Made by a program: the position numbers and the translations under genes. Of a stretch of DNA of 64,000 nt, positions 25,515 to 33,432 are shown one piece after another (position 1 is the first letter of the stretch; every line of letters starts with the position of its first letter). The stretch is from Clostridia bacterium (GTDB taxonomy: Bacteria; Bacillota; Clostridia; Oscillospirales; Acutalibacteraceae), in contig CAAGJJ010000037.1 of the NCBI GenBank assembly GCA_900770165.1, forward strand, positions 9,669-73,668. The letters run 5' to 3'. The notes beneath the pieces were generated by a model. That model saw only the letters and a program-made list of their open reading frames with translations, was not told where the DNA came from and did no database searches.

Positions 25515-27884
25515 TTAGATGTGGTTATGATTTATTAATTTTCCTAAAGATTTTAGAGTACATATAAATATAGCAGTAGATAATATAAGTAAGAATATTA
25601 GTATAAATAAAGATTTAGCATTTAATAGTGCAAGTGAAAATATTTCTCTACCAAATATAATTCCTGCTGCGAACCCACTAGACATTAATATTATAAGTAC
25701 TTTTCTTATGTTGTTTAATGGTAGAGATATTTTAAAGAGTAAGAGTAAACCTGTATATCCAGTTAAAATTACCGAAATAGTTAAAAATTCTTCTATGCTT
25801 AATTTAAAAATGTTTGTTGCTAATATGACTGATAAAATGTTAAGTACAACACTTATTGCTGCAGGAATAGACTTACTAATTATATTTATAAAAAAGTTAC
25901 CTTTTATTCTTTCATTATTAGGCTCTAAAGCTAAGATGAAAGATGGTATACCAATTGTAAACATACTTATTAATGTCATTTGTATTGGCATAAATGGGTA
26001 AGGCATATTTATAAATATGAATAGAATAGATAATAATAAAGAATACAATGTTTTAACAAGGAATAGTGAAGCAGACCTTTGAATATTATTTATAGATCGA
26101 CGTCCTTCTGCAACAACTTTTGGCATGGAATCAAAACAGGAGTTTAAAAGAACAAGTTGAGATACATTTCTAGCGGCGTCGCTTCCAGATGCCATTGCAA
26201 CACTACAATCTGCTTCTTTTAAGGCTAATACATCATTAACACCGTCACCTGTCATAGCTACCGTACGCCCTTGATCTTTTAGAGCAACAATTAATTTTTT
26301 CTTTTGCTGCGGTGTTACTCTTCCAAATACGGAATATTTTTGAGCTGCTTGTTTTAAGTCTTCGTCATTCTCAAGAGTTGTAGCATCAATATAATTATCT
26401 GCATTGTCTAATCCAGCAGCTTTTGCAACATTTGAAACAGTTAATACATTGTCTCCAGATATTATTTTTATATTTACTCCTTGCTCTTTAAAGTATTTTA
26501 AAGTTTCTTTTGCTTGTTTTCTTATTTTATCGTTAATAATTATAAATGCTATTGGATAAGTATCTTTTGGAATATCTTCTCCATTAAAATCGTTGTTAGA
26601 ATGAGCTAATATTAAAACTCTATTTTTAGATGTATACTCTTTTAATTCATCTTCTATTTCCGATATATTATTATTTAATATAAATTCTGCAGCACCTAAG
26701 ATAAAGCTACCTTCATTTTTAAAATATACTCCGGACCATTTTTTCTCAGATGAGAATGGGACGGATTTAATTGCATCGTAAACTTTTTTGTTTCCAAATT
26801 TATCTCTAATAGCATTAAATGTTGGATTGTTATCATTTAATGCGTAAACCATAGAAGACATAATTTCGTTTATCTTGTGCGAGAAAGACTTATCAATTTC
26901 AACAGTGTTAATAACTTCCATATTACCATCTGTTATAGTACCGGTTTTATCGAGACATAATGTGTCTACTCTAGCTAATGTTTCTATGCAGTATAATTCT
27001 TGGACTAAAACTTTTTGCTTCGATAATCTTATAACACCAACTGCAAGAACAGTGCTTGTTAAAAGGATAAGACCCTCGGGAATCATTCCTATTAAAGCAG
27101 CAACAGTATGTACAACGGCATTCTGATATGTATTAGACTCAACAATATTAAACTGTTTATAAAATAACATTATACCTAATGGTATTATTATGAAAGAAAT
27201 AATTTTAATAATTAAATTTAATGTGTACATTATTTCTGAGTTTACTTTTTTTATATATTTTGCATCATTAGAAATTTTAGCTGCGTAGTTTTGATTACCT
27301 ATATGTTCTATTTTAGCCTTGCAACTTCCGCTTACAATAAAGCTGCCAGATAAAAGCATATCTCCTTTCTTTTTTGTAATAGGATCAGATTCACCGGTTA
27401 ATAAAGACTCATTAACTTCGCATTTTCCGTCGACAACAATACAATCTGAAACGATTTGATTTCCATTTTTTAAATATACAATATCATCAAGAACTAATTC
27501 TTTTATTGGAATATGCTCTATTTTACTATTTCTTACAACGTTTACTTTTGTTGAAGATATTAATGAAAGTTTATCTACAGCTTTTTTGGCTCGTATTTCT
27601 TGAAATGTACCTATTAGTGTATTGCAAATTATAACTCCAATAAATAATAAATTTTTATAAGATCCTACACATAATATTGCAATAGCTAATAATATATTTA
27701 ATATATTGAAAAGTGTAACGATATTTTCAAAAAATATTCTTGGTATTGTTTTTGTAGGTACAGTTGTATCATTATTTACTAGATTGTCTTTTTTTCTTTG
27801 ATTAATTTGATCAGTTGAAAGTCCTGAATTGCAATCTGGATTGTACCTTACTATTTCATCCGTAGTTTTTAGAGCTTTTTTCAT
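25515..27884 (-). CDS. Cation-translocating P-type ATPase
   Basis: 789 residues with the full P-type layout. Actuator domain with LTGESDPIT, membrane motif IPEGLILLTS, phosphorylation motif DKTGTITDG (Asp312), hinge GDGVNDVLALKEADCSVAM, and about ten membrane helices (two plus two before and six after the catalytic loops). No N-terminal heavy-metal-binding CxxC is present, so a heavy-metal pump is unlikely. PEGL and the overall shape fit Ca2+/Mg2+-type or CtpE-like pumps; the ion is not decided by sequence. RBS TAGGAGT precedes ATG 27884. Its stop lies 95 bp from the end of the IS remnant, so the extreme C-terminus (NHNHI) may have been changed by the insertion. Confidence 0.9.
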   Translation of the reverse strand: MKKALKTTDEIVRYNPDCNSGLSTDQINQRKKDNLVNNDTTVPTKTIPRIFFENIVTLFNILNILLAIAILCVGSYKNLLFIGVIICNTLIGTFQEIRAKKAVDKLSLISSTKVNVVRNSKIEHIPIKELVLDDIVYLKNGNQIVSDCIVVDGKCEVNESLLTGESDPITKKKGDMLLSGSFIVSGSCKAKIEHIGNQNYAAKISNDAKYIKKVNSEIMYTLNLIIKIISFIIIPLGIMLFYKQFNIVESNTYQNAVVHTVAALIGMIPEGLILLTSTVLAVGVIRLSKQKVLVQELYCIETLARVDTLCLDKTGTITDGNMEVINTVEIDKSFSHKINEIMSSMVYALNDNNPTFNAIRDKFGNKKVYDAIKSVPFSSEKKWSGVYFKNEGSFILGAAEFILNNNISEIEDELKEYTSKNRVLILAHSNNDFNGEDIPKDTYPIAFIIINDKIRKQAKETLKYFKEQGVNIKIISGDNVLTVSNVAKAAGLDNADNYIDATTLENDEDLKQAAQKYSVFGRVTPQQKKKLIVALKDQGRTVAMTGDGVNDVLALKEADCSVAMASGSDAARNVSQLVLLNSCFDSMPKVVAEGRRSINNIQRSASLFLVKTLYSLLLSILFIFINMPYPFMPIQMTLISMFTIGIPSFILALEPNNERIKGNFFINIISKSIPAAISVVLNILSVILATNIFKLSIEEFLTISVILTGYTGLLLLFKISLPLNNIRKVLIILMSSGFAAGIIFGREIFSLALLNAKSLFILIFLLILSTAIFICTLKSLGKLINHNHI

Positions 27885-28028
27885 TTTATACTCCTAATAT
27901 TATTATTTAATTCATAAATGTAAATACAAAAGTATTATTTACTTTAATGTACATTATATAAGTATATTTTCTTATTGTCAATTGCTATAGATATAAAGCG
28001 ATATAATATAGTTTCAGGAGGGAATTGT

Positions 28029-28319
28029 ATGCATTGTAGGATTGTAGACATAAAAAATAAAGAAGTAATAAATATAAAAGATGGCTCCAGATTAGGATGT
28101 ATAAATGAATTAGAAATAGATATGAATTGTGCAAAAATAGTAGCAATTGTAATTTTCGGTAGACCTAAATGTTTTGGAATTTTTGGACGCGAGGAAGACA
28201 TTATAATAAGGTGGGATCAAATTGAGATAATAGGTGATGATGCTATACTAGTGTCATTTAACTGTAGAGCAAGGCAAAAGAGACGTACAGGATTTTTTAG
28301 AAAAATGTTTCCAAAATAA
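28029..28319 (+). CDS. YlmC/YmxH family sporulation protein (PRC-barrel)
   Basis: 96 residues forming one PRC-barrel-like domain: it begins with MHCRIVDIKNKEVINIKDGSR, followed by LGCINELEIDM and a strand-rich remainder ending in WDQIEIIGDDAILV. This matches the small YlmC/YmxH family common in spore formers; the molecular role is unknown. CAGGAGGG at 28015-28022 sets the ATG at 28029; a longer in-frame start at 27975 has no ribosome site. The basic tail RARQKRRTGFFRKMFPK is longer than usual. cwlD follows 42 bp downstream. Confidence 0.8.
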   Translation: MHCRIVDIKNKEVINIKDGSRLGCINELEIDMNCAKIVAIVIFGRPKCFGIFGREEDIIIRWDQIEIIGDDAILVSFNCRARQKRRTGFFRKMFPK

Positions 28320-28361
28320 TAATATCTATTTATAATTTAAAAGCTTTTCTGGGGTGAGGCA

Positions 28362-29066
28362 GTGAAAAGAAGATTTTTTTATATTTCAGCTGGATTAATT
28401 ATAATATTAACTGTTTTTTTTATGTATATGGCATATCACTCATTATATAAACAAGTTTCAGGTAAAGTAAACAATTGTACATATAATATTATATTAGATG
28501 CAGGCCATGGAGGTGAAGATGGGGGAGCAGTAGGTGCAGACGGTACTATGGAAAAGGATATCAATTTGTCTATAACTAAAAAACTTCAACAATTATTTTT
28601 AACATCAGGGTTTAATGTTAAAATGATAAGAGATTCAGATATATCAGTTTATAGCGATGAAATGAATACTATAAAAGAAAAGAAAGTTTCTGATTTAAAA
28701 AATAGATTAAATATTGCAAATGAAAACGAAAACAACATATTAATAAGTATACATCAAAATAAATTTCCGAAAAGTAAGTATAATGGCACTCAAGTTTTTT
28801 ATTCTGAAAATAACCCTAAAAGTAAAGAATTAGCCAATAATATAAAAGAATCTGTTATAGGTTTTTTACAATCAGATAATAAAAGAGAAATAAAACCTGC
28901 TACTAAGGATATATATATTCTTTATAATTGCAAAAATGTTGCTGTAATGGTTGAATGTGGTTTTTTATCTAACGATTTAGAATTACAAAAGCTAAAAGAT
29001 GAGAAATATCAAAATAAAATTGCTTTTAGTATTTATTGTGGCTTTTTAGAATATCTTAAAAATTAA
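28362..29066 (+). CDS. cwlD: N-acetylmuramoyl-L-alanine amidase CwlD
   Basis: Amidase_3 family zinc enzyme, 234 residues. One N-terminal membrane segment (residues ~5-25), then DAGHGGEDGGAVG with the first zinc histidine, a Glu in the EKDINLSI segment, ILISIHQNKF with the second histidine and VECGFLSN with the catalytic Glu. CwlD prepares muramic-delta-lactam in spore cortex peptidoglycan, acting in the mother cell with PdaA. Starts at GTG behind GGGGTGAGG. The downstream gap holds a 28-base perfect palindrome serving as terminator. Confidence 0.88.
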   Translation: MKRRFFYISAGLIIILTVFFMYMAYHSLYKQVSGKVNNCTYNIILDAGHGGEDGGAVGADGTMEKDINLSITKKLQQLFLTSGFNVKMIRDSDISVYSDEMNTIKEKKVSDLKNRLNIANENENNILISIHQNKFPKSKYNGTQVFYSENNPKSKELANNIKESVIGFLQSDNKREIKPATKDIYILYNCKNVAVMVECGFLSNDLELQKLKDEKYQNKIAFSIYCGFLEYLKN

Positions 29067-29068
29067 AA

Positions 29069-29096
29069 AGGATGAATCAAATATTTGATTCATCCT
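29069..29096. terminator. Bidirectional terminator cwlD / rpmB
   Basis: Perfect palindrome with arms AGGATGAATCAAAT and ATTTGATTCATCCT. On the minus strand it is followed by TTTTTAATTTTT, so it mainly ends rpmB; the plus strand tail is weaker. Confidence 0.85.
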
Positions 29097-29116
29097 AGAA
29101 ATTTCCTATTATATTT

Positions 29117-29305
29117 TTACACTGCACGTGTAACTTTGCCAGAACGAAGACAACGGGTACAAGCATGTATACGCTTAGGTGTACCGTTTACAACTGCTCT
29201 AACACGTCTAATATTAGGCTTCCAAGTTCTGTTGGAACGTCTATGTGAATGAGAAACTCTAATACCAAAGGAAACATCTTTACCACAAATATCGCACTTT
29301 GCCAT
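29117..29305 (-). CDS. rpmB: 50S ribosomal protein L28
   Basis: 62 residues, full length. Zinc-ribbon (C+) form: CDIC near the N-terminus and CTRC near the C-terminus. Core SHSHRRSNRTWKPNIRRV is typical. RBS GGAGGT lies 10 bases upstream of ATG. Single-gene transcription unit with its own promoter and terminator. Confidence 0.97.
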   Translation of the reverse strand: MAKCDICGKDVSFGIRVSHSHRRSNRTWKPNIRRVRAVVNGTPKRIHACTRCLRSGKVTRAV

Positions 29306-29350
29306 TATATTCGAACCTCCTTAAATCCCAGATAAATAGATAACATTAAT

Positions 29351-29379
29351 ATCTTATCAGATTTAATTTGTAATTGCAA
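29351..29379 (-). promoter_or_regulatory. Promoter of rpmB
   Basis: Minus strand TTGCAA, 17-base spacer, TAAGAT with TG one base before the -10. Lies 46 bp upstream of the start codon. Confidence 0.65.
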
Positions 29380-29418
29380 GGATTTTTTAATGTTATAAAA
29401 ATATTGATTTGTTTTACT

Positions 29419-29446
29419 TTGAAATTTTTATACATTGTGATAAAAT
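29419..29446 (+). promoter_or_regulatory. Promoter of the dCMP deaminase gene
   Basis: TTGAAA, 16-base spacer, TAAAAT with an extended TG. The start codon at 29480 is 33 bases downstream. Confidence 0.6.
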
Positions 29447-29479
29447 GAAAAATATAAATTTTGAAGGGAAAAAGTCGTT

Positions 29480-29968
29480 ATGAATCGTAAAGATAAAGAA
29501 AATTATTATTTAGATATTGCAAAAACAGTGCTAGAAAGAGGTACATGTTTAAGGCGAAACTATGGAGCGATAATTGTTAAAAATGATCAAATAGTATCAT
29601 CTGGGTATAGTGGTGCACCAAGAGGACGTAAAAATTGTTCAGATTTAGGTTCTTGTATTCGTGAATCTATGAAAATACCTCGAGGTGAAAGATATGAAAT
29701 TTGCAGATCAGTTCATGCAGAAGCCAATGCTATTATACATGCATCTAGGGCAGATATGATTGGTGCGACGTTATACTTAGTTGGAAAAGATGTTATATCT
29801 GGTGAATATGTAAAAAATGCATCATCTTGCTCTATGTGCAAAAGGCTTATAATAAATTCAGGAATTAAAAAGGTTATTATAAGAAATAATGAAACTGATT
29901 ATAGTGTTGTAGATGTAAATGATTGGATACTAAATGATGAGTCTTTAACAGGTAGGTTTGGTTATTAA
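29480..29968 (+). CDS. dCMP deaminase (ComEB-type)
   Basis: Zinc-dependent deoxycytidylate deaminase, 162 residues, making dUMP for thymidylate synthesis. Zinc ligands: HAE in CRSVHAEANAI and the two cysteines in SSCSMCKRLI. An N-terminal LERGTCLRRNYGAIIVKND and GCxGxPR-like SGYSGAPRGRKNCS fit the family. In B. subtilis the homologue is comEB, historically grouped with competence genes, though it is not required for uptake. Ribosome site GAAGGGAAA. It overlaps no other gene; the exporter gene follows 37 bp on. Confidence 0.9.
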   Translation: MNRKDKENYYLDIAKTVLERGTCLRRNYGAIIVKNDQIVSSGYSGAPRGRKNCSDLGSCIRESMKIPRGERYEICRSVHAEANAIIHASRADMIGATLYLVGKDVISGEYVKNASSCSMCKRLIINSGIKKVIIRNNETDYSVVDVNDWILNDESLTGRFGY

Positions 29969-30005
29969 AAAATTTTTAAAGTTTTTGTTTTTGGGGAGAC
30001 TAGTT

Positions 30006-30599
30006 ATGAAAATTAATAAAAACTATAAAATAGGGTTACGTGCAGTTAAAACTGCAATTGCAGTATCTTTATGTATGTTAATGACTTATATATTTAAAAT
30101 TGATGAAGCATTTATAGCTGCATTTGCTGCAATAATATGTATGCAACCAACTTATAACCAAACGTTTAAATCTGGCCTTAATAGAATGTTTGGAACTGTT
30201 TTAGGTGGAGTTATTGGTTATGCTCTTCTTGAACTGGCTACATTTATACCGTTATATCAATCTTGGTGGAATGTAATACTTGCACCTGTATGTCTTTTAA
30301 TTGTTATTTATTTATGTAACATGTTTAATAAACAACCATCTGTTTCTATTGCATGCATTGTTTTACTTTGTTGTATAGCGCAGCCTGCGGAAACAATAAA
30401 TGATACCTTTATATATGTTGTAAATAGAGTGTTAACAACTACTATTGGAATAGTAATTGCTATGTTAGTTAATAAATTTTTGTGGCCAAAAAGATCTAAA
30501 CAAGAATATGACAAGGCTATTAATAATTTGGTAGAAAATTCAAAAAAAGATGAAGATTCTAATAGTTCGAAAGATGAAATGGAAGATCAAGAAAAATAA
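30006..30599 (+). CDS. FUSC/aromatic acid exporter family membrane protein
   Basis: 197 residues with about five to six membrane helices and a charged C-terminal tail (KKDEDSNSSKDEMEDQEK). N-terminal IGLRAVKTAIAVSLCMLMTY, then IICMQPTYNQTFKSGLNRMFGT and GTVLGGVIGY are typical of the ArAE_1 half-module of aromatic acid exporters. Substrate unknown. GGGGAG at 29993-29998 supports ATG 30006; a longer in-frame start at 29958 overlaps the previous gene and lacks a ribosome site. Confidence 0.8.
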   Translation: MKINKNYKIGLRAVKTAIAVSLCMLMTYIFKIDEAFIAAFAAIICMQPTYNQTFKSGLNRMFGTVLGGVIGYALLELATFIPLYQSWWNVILAPVCLLIVIYLCNMFNKQPSVSIACIVLLCCIAQPAETINDTFIYVVNRVLTTTIGIVIAMLVNKFLWPKRSKQEYDKAINNLVENSKKDEDSNSSKDEMEDQEK

Positions 30600-30727
30600 G
30601 TTAAAAATCTTACTTTGTAAGTATTTATTTAAATTTAATTAGTAATATTATTCTGAATAACCTAAAATAAAAAATAATCTTCTTTTTATGTGGAAAAGTA
30701 TTTATATAGGAAAAAGGAGATGAAAAA

Positions 30728-31972
30728 ATGAAAAGGTTTTTTAGAATATTTGCTTCCTTTGCTACTTTATTATGCACAATAATAATGGGCTTTATTATAT
30801 ATGTTTGTAATCATGTGCCTACAGAATATCAATCTGTTACAGATACAGATGTCGAGATTAAATGCTACATGCCTTTAAAAGCGAAAAAAGTTTATACAGT
30901 AGATTCAGTGAATACGACGTCAAGTAATATATCAGGTAAAGCTTCATATAATGCCAATTTAATGCTAATGGGATCTATTCCTGTAAAAAACGTTAATGTG
31001 GAAACGGTGGAAGAGACAAAAGTAACTCCATGTGGGACACCTTTTGGAATTAAAATTTTTACAAAAGGTGTTATTGTTATTGGAATGACCAACGTACAAA
31101 CATCTAACGGAATGCTAAATCCGGCTCTAGAAGCCGGCCTTAGAGAAGGTGACGTTATAGTTGAAGTTAATGATCAACAAGTAAATAGCAATGAGGAGTT
31201 TGCCAATATTATACAAAATAATGGAGAGTCTGAGATTAAGTTATCTGTTTTAAGAGATAATGTTACTATTGAAACATTATTAACTCCTGTGAAATCTTGT
31301 TTAGATAGCACATATAAAATAGGCCTATGGGTAAGAGACAGTTCGGCGGGAATTGGTTCATTAACGTTTTACAATGAAGATACGGGAGACTTTGCAGGTT
31401 TAGGACATGGAATATGTGATGTGGATACTGGAGAATTAATGCCATTAATGCATGGTGATATAGTTAAAGCACATATTGCAGGAATTACAAAAGGTGAAAG
31501 AGGTAATCCAGGGGAGCTTAAAGGGTACTTTAGTGATTATAATCCTATAGGAACATTATCAGCGAATACTAATACAGGTATTTATGGAACATTGAATTCG
31601 GCTCCTATTGATAATGAAAAGATAGCTGTAGCAATGAAACAGCAAGTAAAAACAGGAAGTGCTAAAGTTTTAACTACTATATCTGGTGAAACACCAGATT
31701 ACTATGAAATAGAAATTACAAATGTAAATTACAACGAAAATTGTCCAACAAAGAATATGGTAATAACAATAAAAGATGAAAGACTTTTAGAAGCTACAGG
31801 AGGAATAGTTCAAGGAATGAGTGGAAGTCCAATTATACAAGATGGAAAATTAGTTGGAGCGGTTACGCATGTATTTATAAATGATTCTAAAAAGGGATAT
31901 GGTATATTTGCAGAAACAATGTTAAAAAATTCACAAGACTATCATATTAAAGATCAACAAAAATCAGCATAA
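30728..31972 (+). CDS. spoIVB: SpoIVB peptidase
   Basis: Forespore-secreted serine protease (family S55) that triggers pro-sigma-K processing by cleaving SpoIVFA. 414 residues: N-terminal membrane anchor (~10-28), PDZ domain around GLREGDVIVEVNDQQVNS, and the S55 domain with His227 in GLGHGICD and Ser367 in GMSGSPI, followed by GAVTHVFIND. RBS AAAAAGGAG precedes ATG. Directly upstream of spo0A, the classical order in spore formers. It is probably transcribed late in the forespore (sigma-F/G), but I could not locate a clear promoter. Confidence 0.95.
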   Translation: MKRFFRIFASFATLLCTIIMGFIIYVCNHVPTEYQSVTDTDVEIKCYMPLKAKKVYTVDSVNTTSSNISGKASYNANLMLMGSIPVKNVNVETVEETKVTPCGTPFGIKIFTKGVIVIGMTNVQTSNGMLNPALEAGLREGDVIVEVNDQQVNSNEEFANIIQNNGESEIKLSVLRDNVTIETLLTPVKSCLDSTYKIGLWVRDSSAGIGSLTFYNEDTGDFAGLGHGICDVDTGELMPLMHGDIVKAHIAGITKGERGNPGELKGYFSDYNPIGTLSANTNTGIYGTLNSAPIDNEKIAVAMKQQVKTGSAKVLTTISGETPDYYEIEITNVNYNENCPTKNMVITIKDERLLEATGGIVQGMSGSPIIQDGKLVGAVTHVFINDSKKGYGIFAETMLKNSQDYHIKDQQKSA

Positions 31973-31992
31973 TTTAAGAATTATAATTGTTA

Positions 31993-32088
31993 TATCCTCC
32001 ATTAAATAAAATATTTTCATACAATCTATTGCTAATAATTCCAATATATGGTAATATTATTACATCATTAAACATTAACTGGAGGATA
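31993..32088 (+). promoter_or_regulatory. Candidate anti-Shine-Dalgarno pairing upstream of spo0A
   Basis: TATCCTCCA at 31993-32001 is the exact reverse complement of TGGAGGATA at 32080-32088, which is the spo0A ribosome site 4 bases from ATG. The 78-base interval is AT-rich. Pairing in the spoIVB-spo0A transcript would hide the ribosome site. No 0A box or sigma-H promoter was clear to me in this 120-bp gap. Confidence 0.4.
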
Positions 32089-32092
32089 AAAT

Positions 32093-32881
32093 ATGGTAAA
32101 TCATTTAAAAGTACTAATTGCAGAAGACTGTGTCGAGTTTAATCAAAATAATTCAAATGTTTTTGATGGATATGGATTTGAATCGTACTTTATATCCAAA
32201 GATGGCATTAGAGTGATTGAAATGATTGAAGAAAAAAATCCTGATGTAGTAATTATGGATCTGTTTATGCCAAGAGCAGATGCTATAGCTGTAATTAAGA
32301 AAGTGGCTAGAAATAATAAGATTAAAACTCCTGTGTTTATAGTGTTATCTAATTTTGCAAGTCCAGTTTTAGAAAAGGAAACTATGAAAGTTGGGGCATC
32401 TTATTTTGTAATTAAACCATTTAATCCTAAGGATTTAGCAGAAAGAATTTTACAATTTGCATCTATAAAGAAAATTGGCAATACAACTCGAAACGACTTT
32501 TTTACAAATAGCTCTGATACTATTAAAGACTTAGAGATGCGAGTAACAGAAATGTTACATCAAATAGGAGTTCCAGCACACATTAAAGGGTATCATTATT
32601 TAAGAAATTCTATTATTATGTCTGTTGAAAATCCAGAGATTATCAATGCTGTTACTAAACAACTTTATCCTGCTGTGGCAAAAAGTTTTTCTACCACTCC
32701 TTCAAGAGTTGAGAGGGCAATAAGACATGCTATTGAGGTGGCGTGGGATAGAGGAGATGTTGATATTTTAAATTCATATTTTGGTTATACAATACACAAT
32801 GGACGTGGAAAACCAACTAACTCTGAGTTTATAGCTATGATAAGTGATAAACTTAGATTACAAGTTAAATCAGCCAGTTAA
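32093..32881 (+). CDS. spo0A: Sporulation master regulator Spo0A
   Basis: Response regulator that commits cells to sporulation, 262 residues. Receiver domain with acidic pocket ED (residues 10-11 region), phospho-acceptor Asp56 in IMDLFMP, and Lys in VIKPFNP; linker; C-terminal Spo0A_C DNA-binding domain with HQIGVPAHIKGYHYLR and the recognition helix region TPSRVERAIRHAIEVAW. RBS TGGAGGATA is strong. Phosphorylated by sensor kinases or a phosphorelay not seen in this window. A terminator follows. Confidence 0.97.
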   Translation: MVNHLKVLIAEDCVEFNQNNSNVFDGYGFESYFISKDGIRVIEMIEEKNPDVVIMDLFMPRADAIAVIKKVARNNKIKTPVFIVLSNFASPVLEKETMKVGASYFVIKPFNPKDLAERILQFASIKKIGNTTRNDFFTNSSDTIKDLEMRVTEMLHQIGVPAHIKGYHYLRNSIIMSVENPEIINAVTKQLYPAVAKSFSTTPSRVERAIRHAIEVAWDRGDVDILNSYFGYTIHNGRGKPTNSEFIAMISDKLRLQVKSAS

Positions 32882-32893
32882 AACATAATCTAT

Positions 32894-32955
32894 AAAATGT
32901 TTCGCTATTCTCCAATAAAGACTAGGGAAACATTTTATTTTTTTTACAATATTAC
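32894..32955 (+). terminator. Terminator after spo0A
   Basis: AAAATGTTTC pairs with GAAACATTTT across a 33-base loop, followed by ATTTTTTTT. The large loop is unusual but the T tract is good. Confidence 0.7.
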
Positions 32956-32994
32956 TAAAAAAGATAAAAATTTAAGTTTATAATAAAAATACAC

Positions 32995-33023
32995 TTGATT
33001 TTTTTCTTAATAGTGTATAAAAT
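32995..33023 (+). promoter_or_regulatory. Promoter of groESL
   Basis: TTGATT, 17-base spacer, TAAAAT. Transcription would start at about 33029, at the first base of the CIRCE operator. Confidence 0.65.
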
Positions 33024-33028
33024 ATTAA

Positions 33029-33055
33029 TTAGCACTCGGACGGTATGAGTGCTAA
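33029..33055 (+). promoter_or_regulatory. CIRCE operator (HrcA binding site)
   Basis: Exact consensus TTAGCACTC, nine bases, GAGTGCTAA. HrcA represses groESL and dnaK operons through this element and is released on heat shock. hrcA itself is not in the window. Confidence 0.97.
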
Positions 33056-33089
33056 TTAAAAAACAGTTGCTTAAAGGAGGCAAATATTT

Positions 33090-33374
33090 ATGACTATTAA
33101 ACCCTTAGCAGACAGAGTGGTCATCAAAATGGAAGAAGCAGAAGAAACAACAAAAAGTGGTATTGTTTTAGCTGGTTCAGCTAAAGAAAAACCTCAAATT
33201 GCTACTATTATTGCTGTAGGTCCAGGTGGAATGGTAGATGGCAAAGAGATTAATATGTATGTAAAGGTTGGAGATAAAGTTATTACAAGTAAGTATTCAG
33301 GAACAGAGGTAAAATTTGAAGGAGAAGAGTATACTATTCTTCGCCAGTCAGATATTTTGGCTGTTGTAGAATAA
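33090..33374 (+). CDS. groES: Co-chaperonin GroES
   Basis: 94-residue heptameric lid of the GroEL folding chamber. Begins TIKPLADRVVIKMEEAEE, has the mobile loop TKSGIVLAGSAKEKPQ and ends YTILRQSDILAVVE. RBS AAAGGAGG. First gene of the CIRCE-controlled operon; groEL follows 58 bp on. Confidence 0.97.
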   Translation: MTIKPLADRVVIKMEEAEETTKSGIVLAGSAKEKPQIATIIAVGPGGMVDGKEINMYVKVGDKVITSKYSGTEVKFEGEEYTILRQSDILAVVE

Positions 33375-33432
33375 TAACTTTTATTGTTATATATATTTAT
33401 TTTAAGATACTAAAATTTGGAGGGGAAAACTC

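Noticed and set aside
28002..28007. TATAAT as the -10 of a ymxH promoter
   Set aside because: Candidate -35 boxes sit at spacings of 14 or 21 bases, so I did not list it as a promoter.
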